Virus record (IMG/VR): IMGVR_UViG_3300042691_015611 | Span: 1 to 38,594 of that record | From: a virus | DNA length: 38,594 nt | Reading direction: 5' to 3' (one strand) | Shown: positions 22,315-29,199 of the stretch, piece after piece | How the letters are laid out: each line of letters begins with the position of its first letter | How positions within the stretch are numbered: the stretch's first letter is position 1 | Program-made: the position numbers and the translations under genes | The notes under the pieces: generated by a model | Told to the model about the DNA's origin: nothing | The model's input: the letters and a program-made list of their open reading frames with translations, nothing else | The model's database searches: none

Positions 22315-23347
22315 ATTGATTAAACAGTTCTAAATATTTTTCTTTAAGTATTTCTGCAGAAAAATTATTAAATCCAATATCAAATGCCTGCTGCTTTATA
22401 ATAGTTTTATCAGACATATCCATATAACTATCTACTGTATTTGCTAATTTTTCGGGATCAGCAGAGTAAACATCAATCATAGTCCTAGTCATAAGTTCAT
22501 CAATCTTATTTGATTCTACAAGCCATTGAGATGGTAGTATCTGGTTATTAGGCGATATATTGGTCATAAAAACAGGCAGGGATGCCATTAGAGCCTCGTT
22601 CATAGGTAAGCATAGGCCAGCATACCTTCTAGGCAAGATAAGGGCATCAAAGCCCATATAAAGGTCTTTGTTATTTTCAACATTATTAATATCAAGTTTA
22701 AATCTTCCAAAGCCAGACTTCACCTTTAACTCTGTTTGACTTTTAACAACTACCTCATATTCTCCAACAGAATACTTCAGCATATCAAGTACCGTATTGG
22801 TACCATTTCTATCTTTTACCGCAGCCTTTCCACCTATATGCAAAATACGTTTATGGTCTTTATTTATATTAACTCTTCTTGCCTCTTCAAATAGTGTATG
22901 GTCTGTTGGAGGTGGAAGATATACAACCTTTGTTTTATGCCCAAACTTTTTAGCCACATCATCAAAATTCCATAGACTTGGGGCAACGAGAATATCTGGT
23001 AATGGTAGTGCTGGATTAGATAAATGATCTAAGAATTCATAGTTATATTGCAATATGGTCTTGACTTTTTTTCTCTTTGCCAGAGCGATAAAGTTAGGAT
23101 TATAAAAAATTTCACAACTAATAACAACATCTAATCCGTCAAGAAACTTTACAACCTCTTCGTTACTAGCAAATCCTTCTGTAGTGATGCATTCATAATC
23201 TTTATACCAATCTAAGTTTTGTTTGTTTCTATTAAAAAAATAAGAATTAATTAATAAGATCTTTGTAGGATTAAGCATCTTTACAAGTTCCCTTGTTTGA
23301 TTTCCTAATCCAGTATTATCAGATCTTGCGATAATTCCTATTTTCAA
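22313..23347 (-). CDS. GT-B family glycosyltransferase
   Basis: 344 aa from TTG 23347, which overlaps the upstream stop (TTGA) and gives the natural N-terminus MKIGIIARSDNTGLGNQTREL; GTG three codons further up is possible. Glycine-rich donor-site loop GLGNQ, LVAPSLWNF, GGKAAVKDRNGTNTVLDML and LPRRYAGLCLPMNEALMASLPVF (E-x7-E-like acceptor of GT4 enzymes) support a retaining GT-B fold. Part of a coupled three-gene unit with an FkbM methyltransferase and a second glycosyltransferase. Confidence 0.82.
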   Translation of the reverse strand: MKIGIIARSDNTGLGNQTRELVKMLNPTKILLINSYFFNRNKQNLDWYKDYECITTEGFASNEEVVKFLDGLDVVISCEIFYNPNFIALAKRKKVKTILQYNYEFLDHLSNPALPLPDILVAPSLWNFDDVAKKFGHKTKVVYLPPPTDHTLFEEARRVNINKDHKRILHIGGKAAVKDRNGTNTVLDMLKYSVGEYEVVVKSQTELKVKSGFGRFKLDINNVENNKDLYMGFDALILPRRYAGLCLPMNEALMASLPVFMTNISPNNQILPSQWLVESNKIDELMTRTMIDVYSADPEKLANTVDSYMDMSDKTIIKQQAFDIGFNNFSAEILKEKYLELFNQ

Positions 23348-23997
23348 TATAGCCACGCCCAGATCATTCCACCACGTTCCCAACTTCCCATTGTACGAAT
23401 ATGATGTGTTTCTGAAAGTTTTTGAACCATGTCACCCATGTGACTACCAGACCTAATATCAAACTCCATTGTAATATATTTACATTTATTTAATGTTTCC
23501 TTGGATGCGCCAAGAATTATTTCTAATTCACTTCCTTCAACGTCAATCTTTAAAACGTTTACTTTATCAATATGGTATAAACTAAATAGATTATCCAAAG
23601 TCATAATCTCAATTTCAGCACCGAACATTCCATCATCTTTAATTGATGCTCCTCCACCTTGATCAGTTATTACAGCAGTTCCTTTATAATTACTTATTCC
23701 ATATGGAACATGTGTAACCAAGGTACCAACTTCATTAATTGATATATTATTTTTTAACGCTTCAGCATTATGTGGTTCTGGCTCTACAGCATAAACTTTA
23801 GATCCATAACTTGCTGCAAGGAGTGAAAATGTTCCTATATTTGCACCAATATCTACTGTGACACCTTCTTCTGAAAATCTTCCAGCATCTACTTCATAAA
23901 CATTTTCTTCAAAAATTTCTTTGACTACAATTAAATCTGTTTCATAAGAATCTCTTAAGTCAAACTTAAGTCCTCTTTCTTCAATGTCTACAATCAT
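23344..23997 (-). CDS. FkbM-family SAM-dependent methyltransferase
   Basis: 217 aa from ATG 23997 (AAAGGAG 8 nt upstream). Motif I VTVDIGANIGTFSLLAASYGS with VYAVEPEPHNAEALKNNI is the FkbM signature, and VNVLKIDVEGSELEIILGA is the characteristic DVEGxE motif. Methylates sugar hydroxyls in family precedents. ATGA overlap with the upstream glycosyltransferase means strict translational coupling. Confidence 0.9.
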   Translation of the reverse strand: MIVDIEERGLKFDLRDSYETDLIVVKEIFEENVYEVDAGRFSEEGVTVDIGANIGTFSLLAASYGSKVYAVEPEPHNAEALKNNISINEVGTLVTHVPYGISNYKGTAVITDQGGGASIKDDGMFGAEIEIMTLDNLFSLYHIDKVNVLKIDVEGSELEIILGASKETLNKCKYITMEFDIRSGSHMGDMVQKLSETHHIRTMGSWERGGMIWAWLY

Positions 23998-24935
23998 ATG
24001 TTTAACTCCTTTAGTATATGTTGCCACCTATTTTTGTAGGTGTAGTTATTTTTAACCAATTCATGTCCAGCCTTTCTGATTTTTTCTCTTTCATCGTCAT
24101 GCACTAGATAGTAATCAATTAATTCTTTTAGTTGTTTAAAGTTTCCATATTCATAAAATACAACATGTTCTTTATCTTTAAACTCATTCTCTAAACCTTT
24201 AATATATGGATGGATCATAAAACCACCACGACCAAGGGTTTCATAAATTCTATCAGACCAATAAGACGGGTAGTCAAAGTTGATACAGAGAGTATCTCCA
24301 ACAACTACCTTGGTATTCCAATAAAGTTTATTAAGTAAAATTCCTCTAATAGATTTAATACCGCCAGGACCATAATGTTCAAATTTATTTTGATAGGTAT
24401 TTTCTAACCAACTTATTAATTTTTCACGATAGGTCCATTCAGGATGATACTTACGACTACCAACAAAGATAACATCTTTTTGCGGGATTGAATCTCTATA
24501 AATACATTCTGCATCGTAAACTCCTGCAGGAAGATAGTGTCCCTTAACACTGGTTTCTTTATTAAACCATTCAGCCATTTGTTTATCAACAGTAAAAAAA
24601 TGTTCTATATGTTTATAGACTGGAACTGATTCAAGATCTTTTTGTCTTTGCAATCCAAACCAAAGATCTAAATGATATGTCATTGTTGGGACACCATCTT
24701 CTTTTAATTGTTTAAGAACCTGGTCCATGCCAGTTCTTCCAGGAGTCCTCCATCCATGCGTGTGTACCCATACAAATAGATCACTCTTGGATGCCTTTGT
24801 GTATATGTCTTCTGACTTAACTTCTGTTTCTTGTAAACGAATAACGTTATGACCTAAAGCCTCTAATGAATTAGCGTGATGAGTTTCGCTTGTATAATCA
24901 ACCCTAAAATTACCTAAAAATGTAATAACTTTCAT
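23994..24935 (-). CDS. Glycosyltransferase (CgeB/GT-B-like)
   Basis: 313 aa from ATG 24935 with AAGGGAG upstream; longer frames would run through tRNA-Arg. N-terminus MKVITFLGNFRVDYTSETHHANSLEALGH, central DVIFVGSRKYHPEWTYREKL and C-terminal SDRIYETLGRGGFMIHPYIKGL are the pattern of CgeB-like glycosyltransferases (glycosyl transferases group 1, single domain swap). Heads the three-gene glycan unit. A TATAAT at 24955-24960 lies between tRNA-Arg and the gene. Confidence 0.82.
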   Translation of the reverse strand: MKVITFLGNFRVDYTSETHHANSLEALGHNVIRLQETEVKSEDIYTKASKSDLFVWVHTHGWRTPGRTGMDQVLKQLKEDGVPTMTYHLDLWFGLQRQKDLESVPVYKHIEHFFTVDKQMAEWFNKETSVKGHYLPAGVYDAECIYRDSIPQKDVIFVGSRKYHPEWTYREKLISWLENTYQNKFEHYGPGGIKSIRGILLNKLYWNTKVVVGDTLCINFDYPSYWSDRIYETLGRGGFMIHPYIKGLENEFKDKEHVVFYEYGNFKQLKELIDYYLVHDDEREKIRKAGHELVKNNYTYKNRWQHILKELNI

Positions 24936-24965
24936 TAAGACTCCCTTTATAATCATTATACACTG

Positions 24966-25038
24966 TGCCTCTGGCAGGAATTGAACCTGCGACACTAGGC
25001 TTAGAAGTCCTATGTTCTATCCACTGAACTACAGAGGC
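24966..25038 (-). tRNA. tRNA-Arg (TCT)
   Basis: Perfect 7-bp acceptor stem GCCTCTG/CAGAGGC, discriminator A, D-arm AGTTCAGTGGATAGAAC, anticodon loop CTTCTAA (TCT) and T-arm GCAGGTTCAATTCCTGC. CCA is not encoded. The pair next to the anticodon loop is A-G, a mismatch. It reads AGA, a codon frequent in this AT-rich phage. Confidence 0.93.
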
Positions 25039-25039
25039 T

Positions 25040-25115
25040 TGGCTGGTCTGGCAGGGCACGATCCTGCAACTTCCAAATTAACAGTTTGGCACTCTACCAA
25101 TTGAGTTACAGACCA
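25040..25115 (-). tRNA. tRNA-Asn (GTT), CCA encoded
   Basis: Acceptor TGGTCTG/CAGACCA, anticodon stem CCAAA/TTTGG around CTGTTAA (GTT), T-arm GCAGGATCGTGCCCTGC. Discriminator G followed by genomic CCA (25042-25040). Only 1 nt separates it from the start of tRNA-Arg. Confidence 0.93.
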
Positions 25116-25116
25116 C

Positions 25117-25190
25117 TGGCAGGGACAGTAGGAATTGAACCCACTCCAACGGGTTTGGAAGCCGTTGTGCTACCTTTACACTATGTCCCA
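25117..25190 (-). tRNA. tRNA-Trp (CCA), CCA encoded
   Basis: Aligns with a tRNA-Trp layout: D-arm GTGTAAAGGTAGCAC, anticodon loop TTCCAAA (CCA) and T-arm GTGGGTTCAATTCCTAC; G-CCA is encoded. Two oddities: position 1 is T opposite T72, and the stem pair next to the anticodon loop is C-C. Read with a shifted loop it could be mistaken for Gly(TCC). Function may be reduced. Confidence 0.85.
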
Positions 25191-25205
25191 ATAATGCCAT
25201 TCATG

Positions 25206-25333
25206 CTATCACAGTTCTTTCGCTGTCCATAAGCCAATGGCTGTTATACCTAGTAGGTTAGCAGAGCAATCTCCTTCGGGCTGAACCCCTTCGTATGATG
25301 CGCCTACAGCGAAATTTTCGGTATAACCTATCT
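25206..25333 (-). ncRNA. Pseudoknotted RNA candidate inside the tRNA cluster
   Basis: Between tRNA-Met and tRNA-Trp, 174 nt hold no gene. On the minus strand GTTATACC (25327-25320) pairs with GGTATAAC (25250-25243), and TTTCGCTGT (25314-25306) pairs with ACAGCGAAA (25226-25218). These 8- and 9-bp helices interleave, so together they form a pseudoknot. AGCC-att-GGCT (25242-25232) fits between the two 3' strands, and TAGGTTA/TAACCTA offers a competing helix. It is not tRNA-like and I recognise no RNA family. It would be co-transcribed with the tRNAs. Confidence 0.6.
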
Positions 25334-25364
25334 CCATATAGATTGTTCAGATCTATATTTTGAG

Positions 25365-25438
25365 TACAGCAGGTAGGACTTGAACCTACGATAACCGAAT
25401 TATGAGTTCGGGGCCTTGACCAACTTGGCTACTGCTGC
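25365..25438 (-). tRNA. tRNA with CAT anticodon (Met or Ile2)
   Basis: Acceptor GCAGCAG/CTGCTGT (first pair G-T), anticodon stem CCGAA/TTCGG with loop CTCATAA, T-arm GTAGGTTCAAGTCCTAC, discriminator A, no CCA. Anticodon CAT could be elongator Met or, if C34 is lysidylated, Ile for ATA codons; initiator features are absent. Its 5' 10 nt overlap the coding end of the gene at 25429-25953. Confidence 0.92.
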
Positions 25439-25953
25439 AAATTAAACATCATTGAAATACCAACTCTTGGAGTATTAGATTTAATCTCATGAGTGGTATT
25501 TGCTGGAACAAATAATAAATCACCATTATTAAGTGTATAAACTATCTCTTCCATACCTACTTCAAGATGCCAATCAACGCTTCCTATTCCTTGCAAATAA
25601 AAAACATCATATTGGTCTGAATGCCTTCCAATAGTTGGCTCCATTGTAGTTAAACTTACAATTGCAAAAGCAGTTTTAAAGTTATTGTCTAACAATGGAT
25701 TCAACACTTTTAGTATATCAGCAACCCCAGGATATTGCAACTGTGCATTATCTAAAGTCCAAGTATAGTTACTCCAAAAGTGTGCTTGTCCTATAGTTTC
25801 ATGTAAATTATTTCTAACTGCTTGATCATCTTGTTGAAGAGAATAGTTAAAATGATCAATAACTTCTTGCCATATTATTGTATTGGGGAATATACCTTTG
25901 AATAAAATTGGCTGTTTGTTTAATTTAGCAATCTGAATTTGTTCATAATTCAT
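25429..25953 (-). CDS. JmjC/cupin-like non-heme-iron oxygenase
   Basis: 174 aa. TIGRHSDQYDVFYLQGIGSVDWHL contains an HxD iron motif and the HDVFxLQ-G-W layout of cupin_4/JmjC-type 2-oxoglutarate oxygenases; LNNGDLLFVPANTTHEI supplies the distal His. Targets in this fold are protein side chains or small molecules. The stop codon lies inside the tRNA with CAT anticodon, so message and tRNA cannot both be intact from one transcript. Start overlaps thioredoxin stop (ATGA). Confidence 0.7.
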   Translation of the reverse strand: MNYEQIQIAKLNKQPILFKGIFPNTIIWQEVIDHFNYSLQQDDQAVRNNLHETIGQAHFWSNYTWTLDNAQLQYPGVADILKVLNPLLDNNFKTAFAIVSLTTMEPTIGRHSDQYDVFYLQGIGSVDWHLEVGMEEIVYTLNNGDLLFVPANTTHEIKSNTPRVGISMMFNLQQ

Positions 25954-26198
25954 TCAAACAAATTCCTTATATCTTGCTTTGTTGCAACGCCTTTGTGTCT
26001 TTTAATTTCAACACCATTATCTTTTACTATGAGTGTCGGAATACTCATAACATTATTTTCGTGGGCAACATAACTTTGATCATCAACATCAATCTTAATA
26101 TAGTCAATGTTTGGGTTTTCTAAAATAAATTCTTCAATAATTGGTGCAATTTTTTCACATGGCTTGCACCACTTTGCTGTAAAGTGATAAAGTTTCAT
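25950..26198 (-). CDS. Thioredoxin-like protein
   Basis: 82 aa minimal thioredoxin/glutaredoxin fold: AKWCKPCEK (redox Cys11, Cys14) and SIPTLIV with the cis-Pro. Shorter than normal thioredoxin (about 105 aa) but with the complete core. The message is predicted leaderless (TATAAT, 6 nt, ATG). It leads an ATGA-coupled pair with the oxygenase, and could keep its iron centre or a ribonucleotide-reduction partner reduced. Confidence 0.9.
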   Translation of the reverse strand: MKLYHFTAKWCKPCEKIAPIIEEFILENPNIDYIKIDVDDQSYVAHENNVMSIPTLIVKDNGVEIKRHKGVATKQDIRNLFE

Positions 26199-26204
26199 AA
26201 CGTA

Positions 26205-26210
26205 ATTATA
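26205..26210 (-). promoter_or_regulatory. Leaderless -10 box (TATAAT)
   Basis: TATAAT on the minus strand, exactly 6 nt before the thioredoxin ATG at 26198, preceded by AAGG. It overlaps the end of the upstream gene. No convincing -35. Confidence 0.55.
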
Positions 26211-26475
26211 CCTTACGCTTGACAGGCTTTGGAATACGATCTTCTATCAATAACGAAATTTTATCCAAGCCTTCAGCATAAGCCAGCGCATCATCTTTAG
26301 CCCATAAAAGATTGCCTTCTTCATCAAAAGAACTACCTCTATATTCAAGATATTCTTTTTTGTGTTCATTAATTAATTGTAACAGTTGTTTTCTTTCAAA
26401 CGCTACAGCCTTAGCACAACCAGCACAAGGACATGCCCAGTCACCACGTGTTGGTGTTTGATTTGGATCAGCCAC
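26206..26475 (-). CDS. Conserved Cys-rich phage protein
   Basis: 89 aa, GTG start with AAAGGAG 7 nt upstream. WACPCAGCAKAVAFERKQLLQLI gives three closely spaced Cys before a long helix. I associate the CPCxxC pattern with small actinophage proteins of unknown role. Basic C-terminus PKPVKRKV. Confidence 0.65.
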   Translation of the reverse strand: MADPNQTPTRGDWACPCAGCAKAVAFERKQLLQLINEHKKEYLEYRGSSFDEEGNLLWAKDDALAYAEGLDKISLLIEDRIPKPVKRKV

Positions 26476-26581
26476 GATGCTCCTTTAGTATATGATTGCT
26501 CAGTGTTTCATGTGCAAAACCAGAGCGTACTTCAATTTCACGGTTACATTCAGTACAAATAACTACTCTGTTACTTGCCAT
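26468..26581 (-). CDS. 37-aa zinc-finger-like protein
   Basis: Overlaps the glycosylase-like gene by 11 nt upstream and the 26206-26475 gene by 8 nt downstream. VICTEC pair near the start and two His (HETLSNHILKEH) near the end make a C2H2-like set. Translational coupling on both sides supports it being real. Confidence 0.6.
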   Translation of the reverse strand: MASNRVVICTECNREIEVRSGFAHETLSNHILKEHRG

Positions 26582-27068
26582 TTTTCAAAGTTCTAAGTGG
26601 GTGAGTAGCCCAATAGTACTGACACTTTTCACAACATGTTACATTATAAGGACTATTGATTGAGGATTCAAAACGGTAGTAATAAACAGGATCTTTCCTA
26701 TATAAATTAACTTTATGAGTAGTAACAATACACATAAGGGTGGTCTCATCTTCCATCCAAAATGGAATCTTCTTTCCCCACATACGACCATATTGTTGTC
26801 TTAATAGTCTTATGTTTGCTTCGTTCTTATCTGTTTTGATACCACGCCACTTTGCCTCATAAATCATATGGTCAAGGTAGTTATTGAGTTCATGTTCTGA
26901 ACCCTTCCACATAAGAACAGCAGGATGATTACGCCATGCACCAGACTCTGATGCACCAGATAAAACTTTAAGGATTTGATATCCCTCAAGGATTTGTTTG
27001 TTTAGACGCTTGTTATCTAATGTTTGTGCTGAAGCCTCATAGTCTGAATGTGGCAAAAAAGTTTGCAT
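26571..27068 (-). CDS. Pyrimidine-dimer DNA glycosylase-like protein (Pyr_excise / MSMEG_6728 type)
   Basis: 165 aa. MQTFLPHSDYEASAQTLDNKRLNKQILEGYQIL...GAWRNHPAVLMWKGSEHELNNYL is the N-terminal signature of this family, which shares the T4 endonuclease V helical fold and is expected to excise UV photoproducts or related lesions. The C-terminal CCEKC...H may bind zinc. AAGGGG before the ATG. UV repair fits a surface-water habitat. Confidence 0.82.
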   Translation of the reverse strand: MQTFLPHSDYEASAQTLDNKRLNKQILEGYQILKVLSGASESGAWRNHPAVLMWKGSEHELNNYLDHMIYEAKWRGIKTDKNEANIRLLRQQYGRMWGKKIPFWMEDETTLMCIVTTHKVNLYRKDPVYYYRFESSINSPYNVTCCEKCQYYWATHPLRTLKNGK

Positions 27069-27069
27069 G

Positions 27070-27216
27070 TTACCCCTTGTATAGTTTTTCGTCGTGGCCC
27101 CATTTAAAACTAATTTCCCATACTAGAAAATTAATTATAATGGCACCACCATGATGTTGATTTTTAGGAGCAACTATAATTCCTAAGCCCCAATATTCTG
27201 ATTTTCCGATTGTCAT
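27070..27216 (-). CDS. Small hypothetical protein (leaderless)
   Basis: 48 aa. TTGACT-N17-TATACT then 6 nt to ATG gives a strong leaderless transcription start. The sequence (MTIGKSEYWGLGIIVAPKNQ...IIINFLVWEISFKWG) is strand-rich. It ends 1 nt before the next gene's ATG. No family recognised. Confidence 0.65.
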   Translation of the reverse strand: MTIGKSEYWGLGIIVAPKNQHHGGAIIINFLVWEISFKWGHDEKLYKG

Positions 27217-27222
27217 GTATTC

Positions 27223-27251
27223 AGTATAGCAAATTGGTAAATAGAAGTCAA
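27223..27251 (-). promoter_or_regulatory. Leaderless sigma-70 promoter
   Basis: Minus strand TTGACT (27251-27246), 17-nt spacer, TATACT (27228-27223), then GAATAC and ATG at 27216. The same TATACTGAATACATG word recurs at 30926-30912. Confidence 0.78.
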
Positions 27252-27252
27252 G

Positions 27253-27696
27253 TTACTCACATATATATGAAAATGACATATGAAACTTATCTTCAACAGC
27301 AGCATTTATTGGAGTGTTAAAGTCCATAGGCTCATCTTCGCCAGATCCTGCATGTTGCCACAAAGTCATAGTAGAACTAGATGGAGTCAAATGTCCTTTT
27401 AGTGAATAATGTTTCAATGTCGGCGATGTATCGTGAGCAGACCCACCATAAACATCTGTGTGATATTTTGAAGGGAATGGAAGGGTAAGGGAATATTGGC
27501 CAGTTCCAAAGTTAGTAACAGTTGTGTATAAAACATCTATCTGTATTGTTACAAGATTACCGATCTTAATATACGATCCAGTTGCTGGTGTACCAGTAAA
27601 AGCAAGATCAGTACCAGCCCATACTGGATTGTAGGGATGAATTATGGTCGTAAGACCTTCAGTGTCTCCAAAAGCAGGATGAGTAAAACGTGCCAT
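27253..27696 (-). CDS. Putative virion/tail-associated beta protein
   Basis: 147 aa, strand-rich and Thr/Ser/Gly-rich (GTPATGSYIKIGNLVTIQIDVLYTTVTNFGTGQYSLTLPF). It resembles the C-terminal receptor-facing or collar domains of phage tail fibres, in which LTLPF and YIKIGNLV patterns recur. Coupled to the next upstream gene by TAATG. Assignment is by fold pattern only. Confidence 0.6.
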   Translation of the reverse strand: MARFTHPAFGDTEGLTTIIHPYNPVWAGTDLAFTGTPATGSYIKIGNLVTIQIDVLYTTVTNFGTGQYSLTLPFPSKYHTDVYGGSAHDTSPTLKHYSLKGHLTPSSSTMTLWQHAGSGEDEPMDFNTPINAAVEDKFHMSFSYICE

Positions 27697-27980
27697 TATA
27701 TAGCAGTCTCCAAACCAGTTTGAATAATTGCTGCAGACATACTAGATGCTGATGCAATTGCGTACAGAGCGTCCATCGCTGGTAATTCAAAAGATATTGA
27801 ATGGTTTGGAAGAATTCTAAACCCATAGTTTGTTGATGATACTGTTTCATCTCCACCAAGGTAGATATATCCAGCAGTATTAACATTCTGAATAGTTATG
27901 TCCATACCAGAATGTGATCCAAGTGGGGTTAGTCTGGCAGGAGTTGAGTTGCTAATTGCTTTGAGTTCATGCTGTGTCAT
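27696..27980 (-). CDS. Putative virion decoration-like protein (leaderless)
   Basis: 94 aa. PARLTPLGSHSGMDITIQNVNTAGYIYLGG...YGFRILPNHSISFELPAMDALYAIA matches a small beta-barrel design seen in phage minor virion proteins (TIQN, Y-LGG, LYAIA motifs). TGATATAAT then 6 nt to ATG. Together with the gene at 27253 it may form a receptor-binding or decoration pair. Confidence 0.62.
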   Translation of the reverse strand: MTQHELKAISNSTPARLTPLGSHSGMDITIQNVNTAGYIYLGGDETVSSTNYGFRILPNHSISFELPAMDALYAIASASSMSAAIIQTGLETAI

Positions 27981-27986
27981 GATGCA

Positions 27987-27995
27987 ATTATATCA
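27987..27995 (-). promoter_or_regulatory. Leaderless extended -10 (TGATATAAT)
   Basis: On the minus strand, exactly 6 nt before the ATG at 27980. No ribosome site and no good -35. Confidence 0.6.
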
Positions 27996-28253
27996 TTATT
28001 TAGGTAGTTCTTCATTCTGTCCCCTGGCTATGGCTGCACAAATCTTAAAGGCTTTTTCAGTCCTGCGAGACTTAGCAAGGCCCATACGTTTCCAAATTGG
28101 CAGGGTAGCCTCAATGTCCTGAGCAATCTGCTCTCTAATTTCCTTAACTGTTAGGATAATCAGTTCCATAACATCAGCCTTTTGTTCTTCTGTCAACTCA
28201 TCTATTGTAGATTTTGTTTCAGTAATAAACTGATCACTCATTTGATTCTCCAT
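27996..28253 (-). CDS. Hypothetical helical protein
   Basis: 85 aa, all-helical (IDELTEEQKADVMELIILTVKEIREQIAQD). Starts within the end of the 33-aa gene; AGAAGAAAC upstream. Contains a basic patch (WKRMGLAKSRRTEKAFK). No family recognised. Confidence 0.65.
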   Translation of the reverse strand: MENQMSDQFITETKSTIDELTEEQKADVMELIILTVKEIREQIAQDIEATLPIWKRMGLAKSRRTEKAFKICAAIARGQNEELPK

Positions 28254-28335
28254 TTGTTTCTTCTATCTCTCTAATAATATCGTTAATAGTTTTTTCAGGC
28301 ATAGGGAATTCTTTATCAAAATCCTTCTCGTTCAT
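28234..28335 (-). CDS. 33-aa hypothetical peptide
   Basis: ATG 28335 overlaps the end of the upstream gene by 20 nt and its stop overlaps the next gene by 20 nt. GGGGGTG upstream could serve as ribosome site. Acidic helix (INDIIREIEETNGESNE). Weak candidate supported by tight packing. Confidence 0.45.
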   Translation of the reverse strand: MNEKDFDKEFPMPEKTINDIIREIEETNGESNE

Positions 28336-28576
28336 ATAACACCCCCATTAAATCTGAAAACATTGGCTCTGGCATATCGTGAAAATAGTAATTTCCATTA
28401 TCTTTGATTGTCCATCCACGCCAGCCATCTGGATCACACCACATTGTTGTTGCAACTTTCATAGATTCTGGATCATTCATTATTCGTCTTAGTGAATTGT
28501 ATAAATCAACTTCGGCAAAAATAGCAAAACGAAGATTTTCCCACTTAAATAACTGTCTAACAATTAAATCAATCAT
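28316..28576 (-). CDS. Hypothetical protein, paralogue of the 39-aa gene at 30716
   Basis: 86 aa. N-terminus MIDLIVRQLFKWENLRFAIF...VDLYNSLRRIMND is closely repeated in the 39-aa protein encoded at 30716-30835 (MIDKLVRILFKWDILRHEIF...VDLYNSLTRIINE). The C-terminal half (WCDPDGWRGWTIKDNGNYYF) is unique to this copy. No ribosome site; TATGGT 6 nt before ATG is a weak leaderless candidate. Confidence 0.65.
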   Translation of the reverse strand: MIDLIVRQLFKWENLRFAIFAEVDLYNSLRRIMNDPESMKVATTMWCDPDGWRGWTIKDNGNYYFHDMPEPMFSDLMGVLYEREGF

Positions 28577-28593
28577 TATTGCACCATAACTTA

Positions 28594-29199
28594 TTAAACA
28601 TAAATAGCACCTATTGTTTTTAATCCCGTTAAGGGATTAATATATTCTTTGTGTGCAGGGAAAGCAAAGTTTGAATAAAAAAATCTTTTGCCAGAAGTTA
28701 CTGGTTTAACACCATGAGAGTATTCTTCTTGTGCGCCGTGAATAATTAAAGACCCAGGCTTAGGCTTAAATTCAATACCTCTGTTGGGATAATATAACTC
28801 TCCACCTTCCCAATCACCAAAATAAACAAGAATTCCATAATCAATAAAGGTGGAAATTCCAACATCATTTAATCCATCTTCATAATTTTCTTCATTACGA
28901 TCTTTATGAACATACATTCCTTCACCTACTGGAGTTCTTGTAAGAACTGCAACAGGAGGAACTAGGTATTCTGGTTCCAAAAATTTATTTATTTTGTTAC
29001 AAATCTTATAAATTTCTTGTTTGTTTTGACTAGCCTTTCCTGTCCAAAATTTGTTTGGATTTATATGACGCATCCATTCTTCTTCAGAAATAGAAAGTGC
29101 CAAATCAAAAAATTCTTTATGTTCTTCTTTAGATAAAAAATTTTCCCAAATGTAAATTTCTTCATCTATTTTTATAAAATTAGGGTTATCTTTAAACAT
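28594..29199 (-). CDS. 2-oxoglutarate/Fe(II) oxygenase (prolyl-4-hydroxylase type)
   Basis: 201 aa double-stranded beta-helix enzyme. Iron ligands HKD in MYVHKDRNEENYEDG and His in EEYSHGVKPVTSGKRFF; the final K/R binds 2-oxoglutarate. VYFGDWEGGELYYPNRG with PGSLIIH is the classical P4H core. Such enzymes are frequent in aquatic phages. It overlaps the FkbM-like gene by 8 nt. Substrate unknown (protein Pro/Asn or nucleobase). Confidence 0.87.
   Translation of the reverse strand: MFKDNPNFIKIDEEIYIWENFLSKEEHKEFFDLALSISEEEWMRHINPNKFWTGKASQNKQEIYKICNKINKFLEPEYLVPPVAVLTRTPVGEGMYVHKDRNEENYEDGLNDVGISTFIDYGILVYFGDWEGGELYYPNRGIEFKPKPGSLIIHGAQEEYSHGVKPVTSGKRFFYSNFAFPAHKEYINPLTGLKTIGAIYV

Noticed and set aside
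25117-25190. Reading the third tRNA as Gly (TCC)
   Set aside because: Counting from the D- and T-arms puts CCA at 34-36; the Gly reading needs three mismatches in the anticodon stem.
25206-25333. Region between tRNAs as another tRNA, tmRNA or HDV-like ribozyme
   Set aside because: No T-arm or acceptor pairing for a tRNA, no tag-peptide frame for a tmRNA, and the loop between helices is far longer than in HDV-type ribozymes.
28576-28588. TATGGT-N6-ATG before 28576 as a leaderless promoter
   Set aside because: The -10 match is weak and no -35 is present; left out of the leaderless count.
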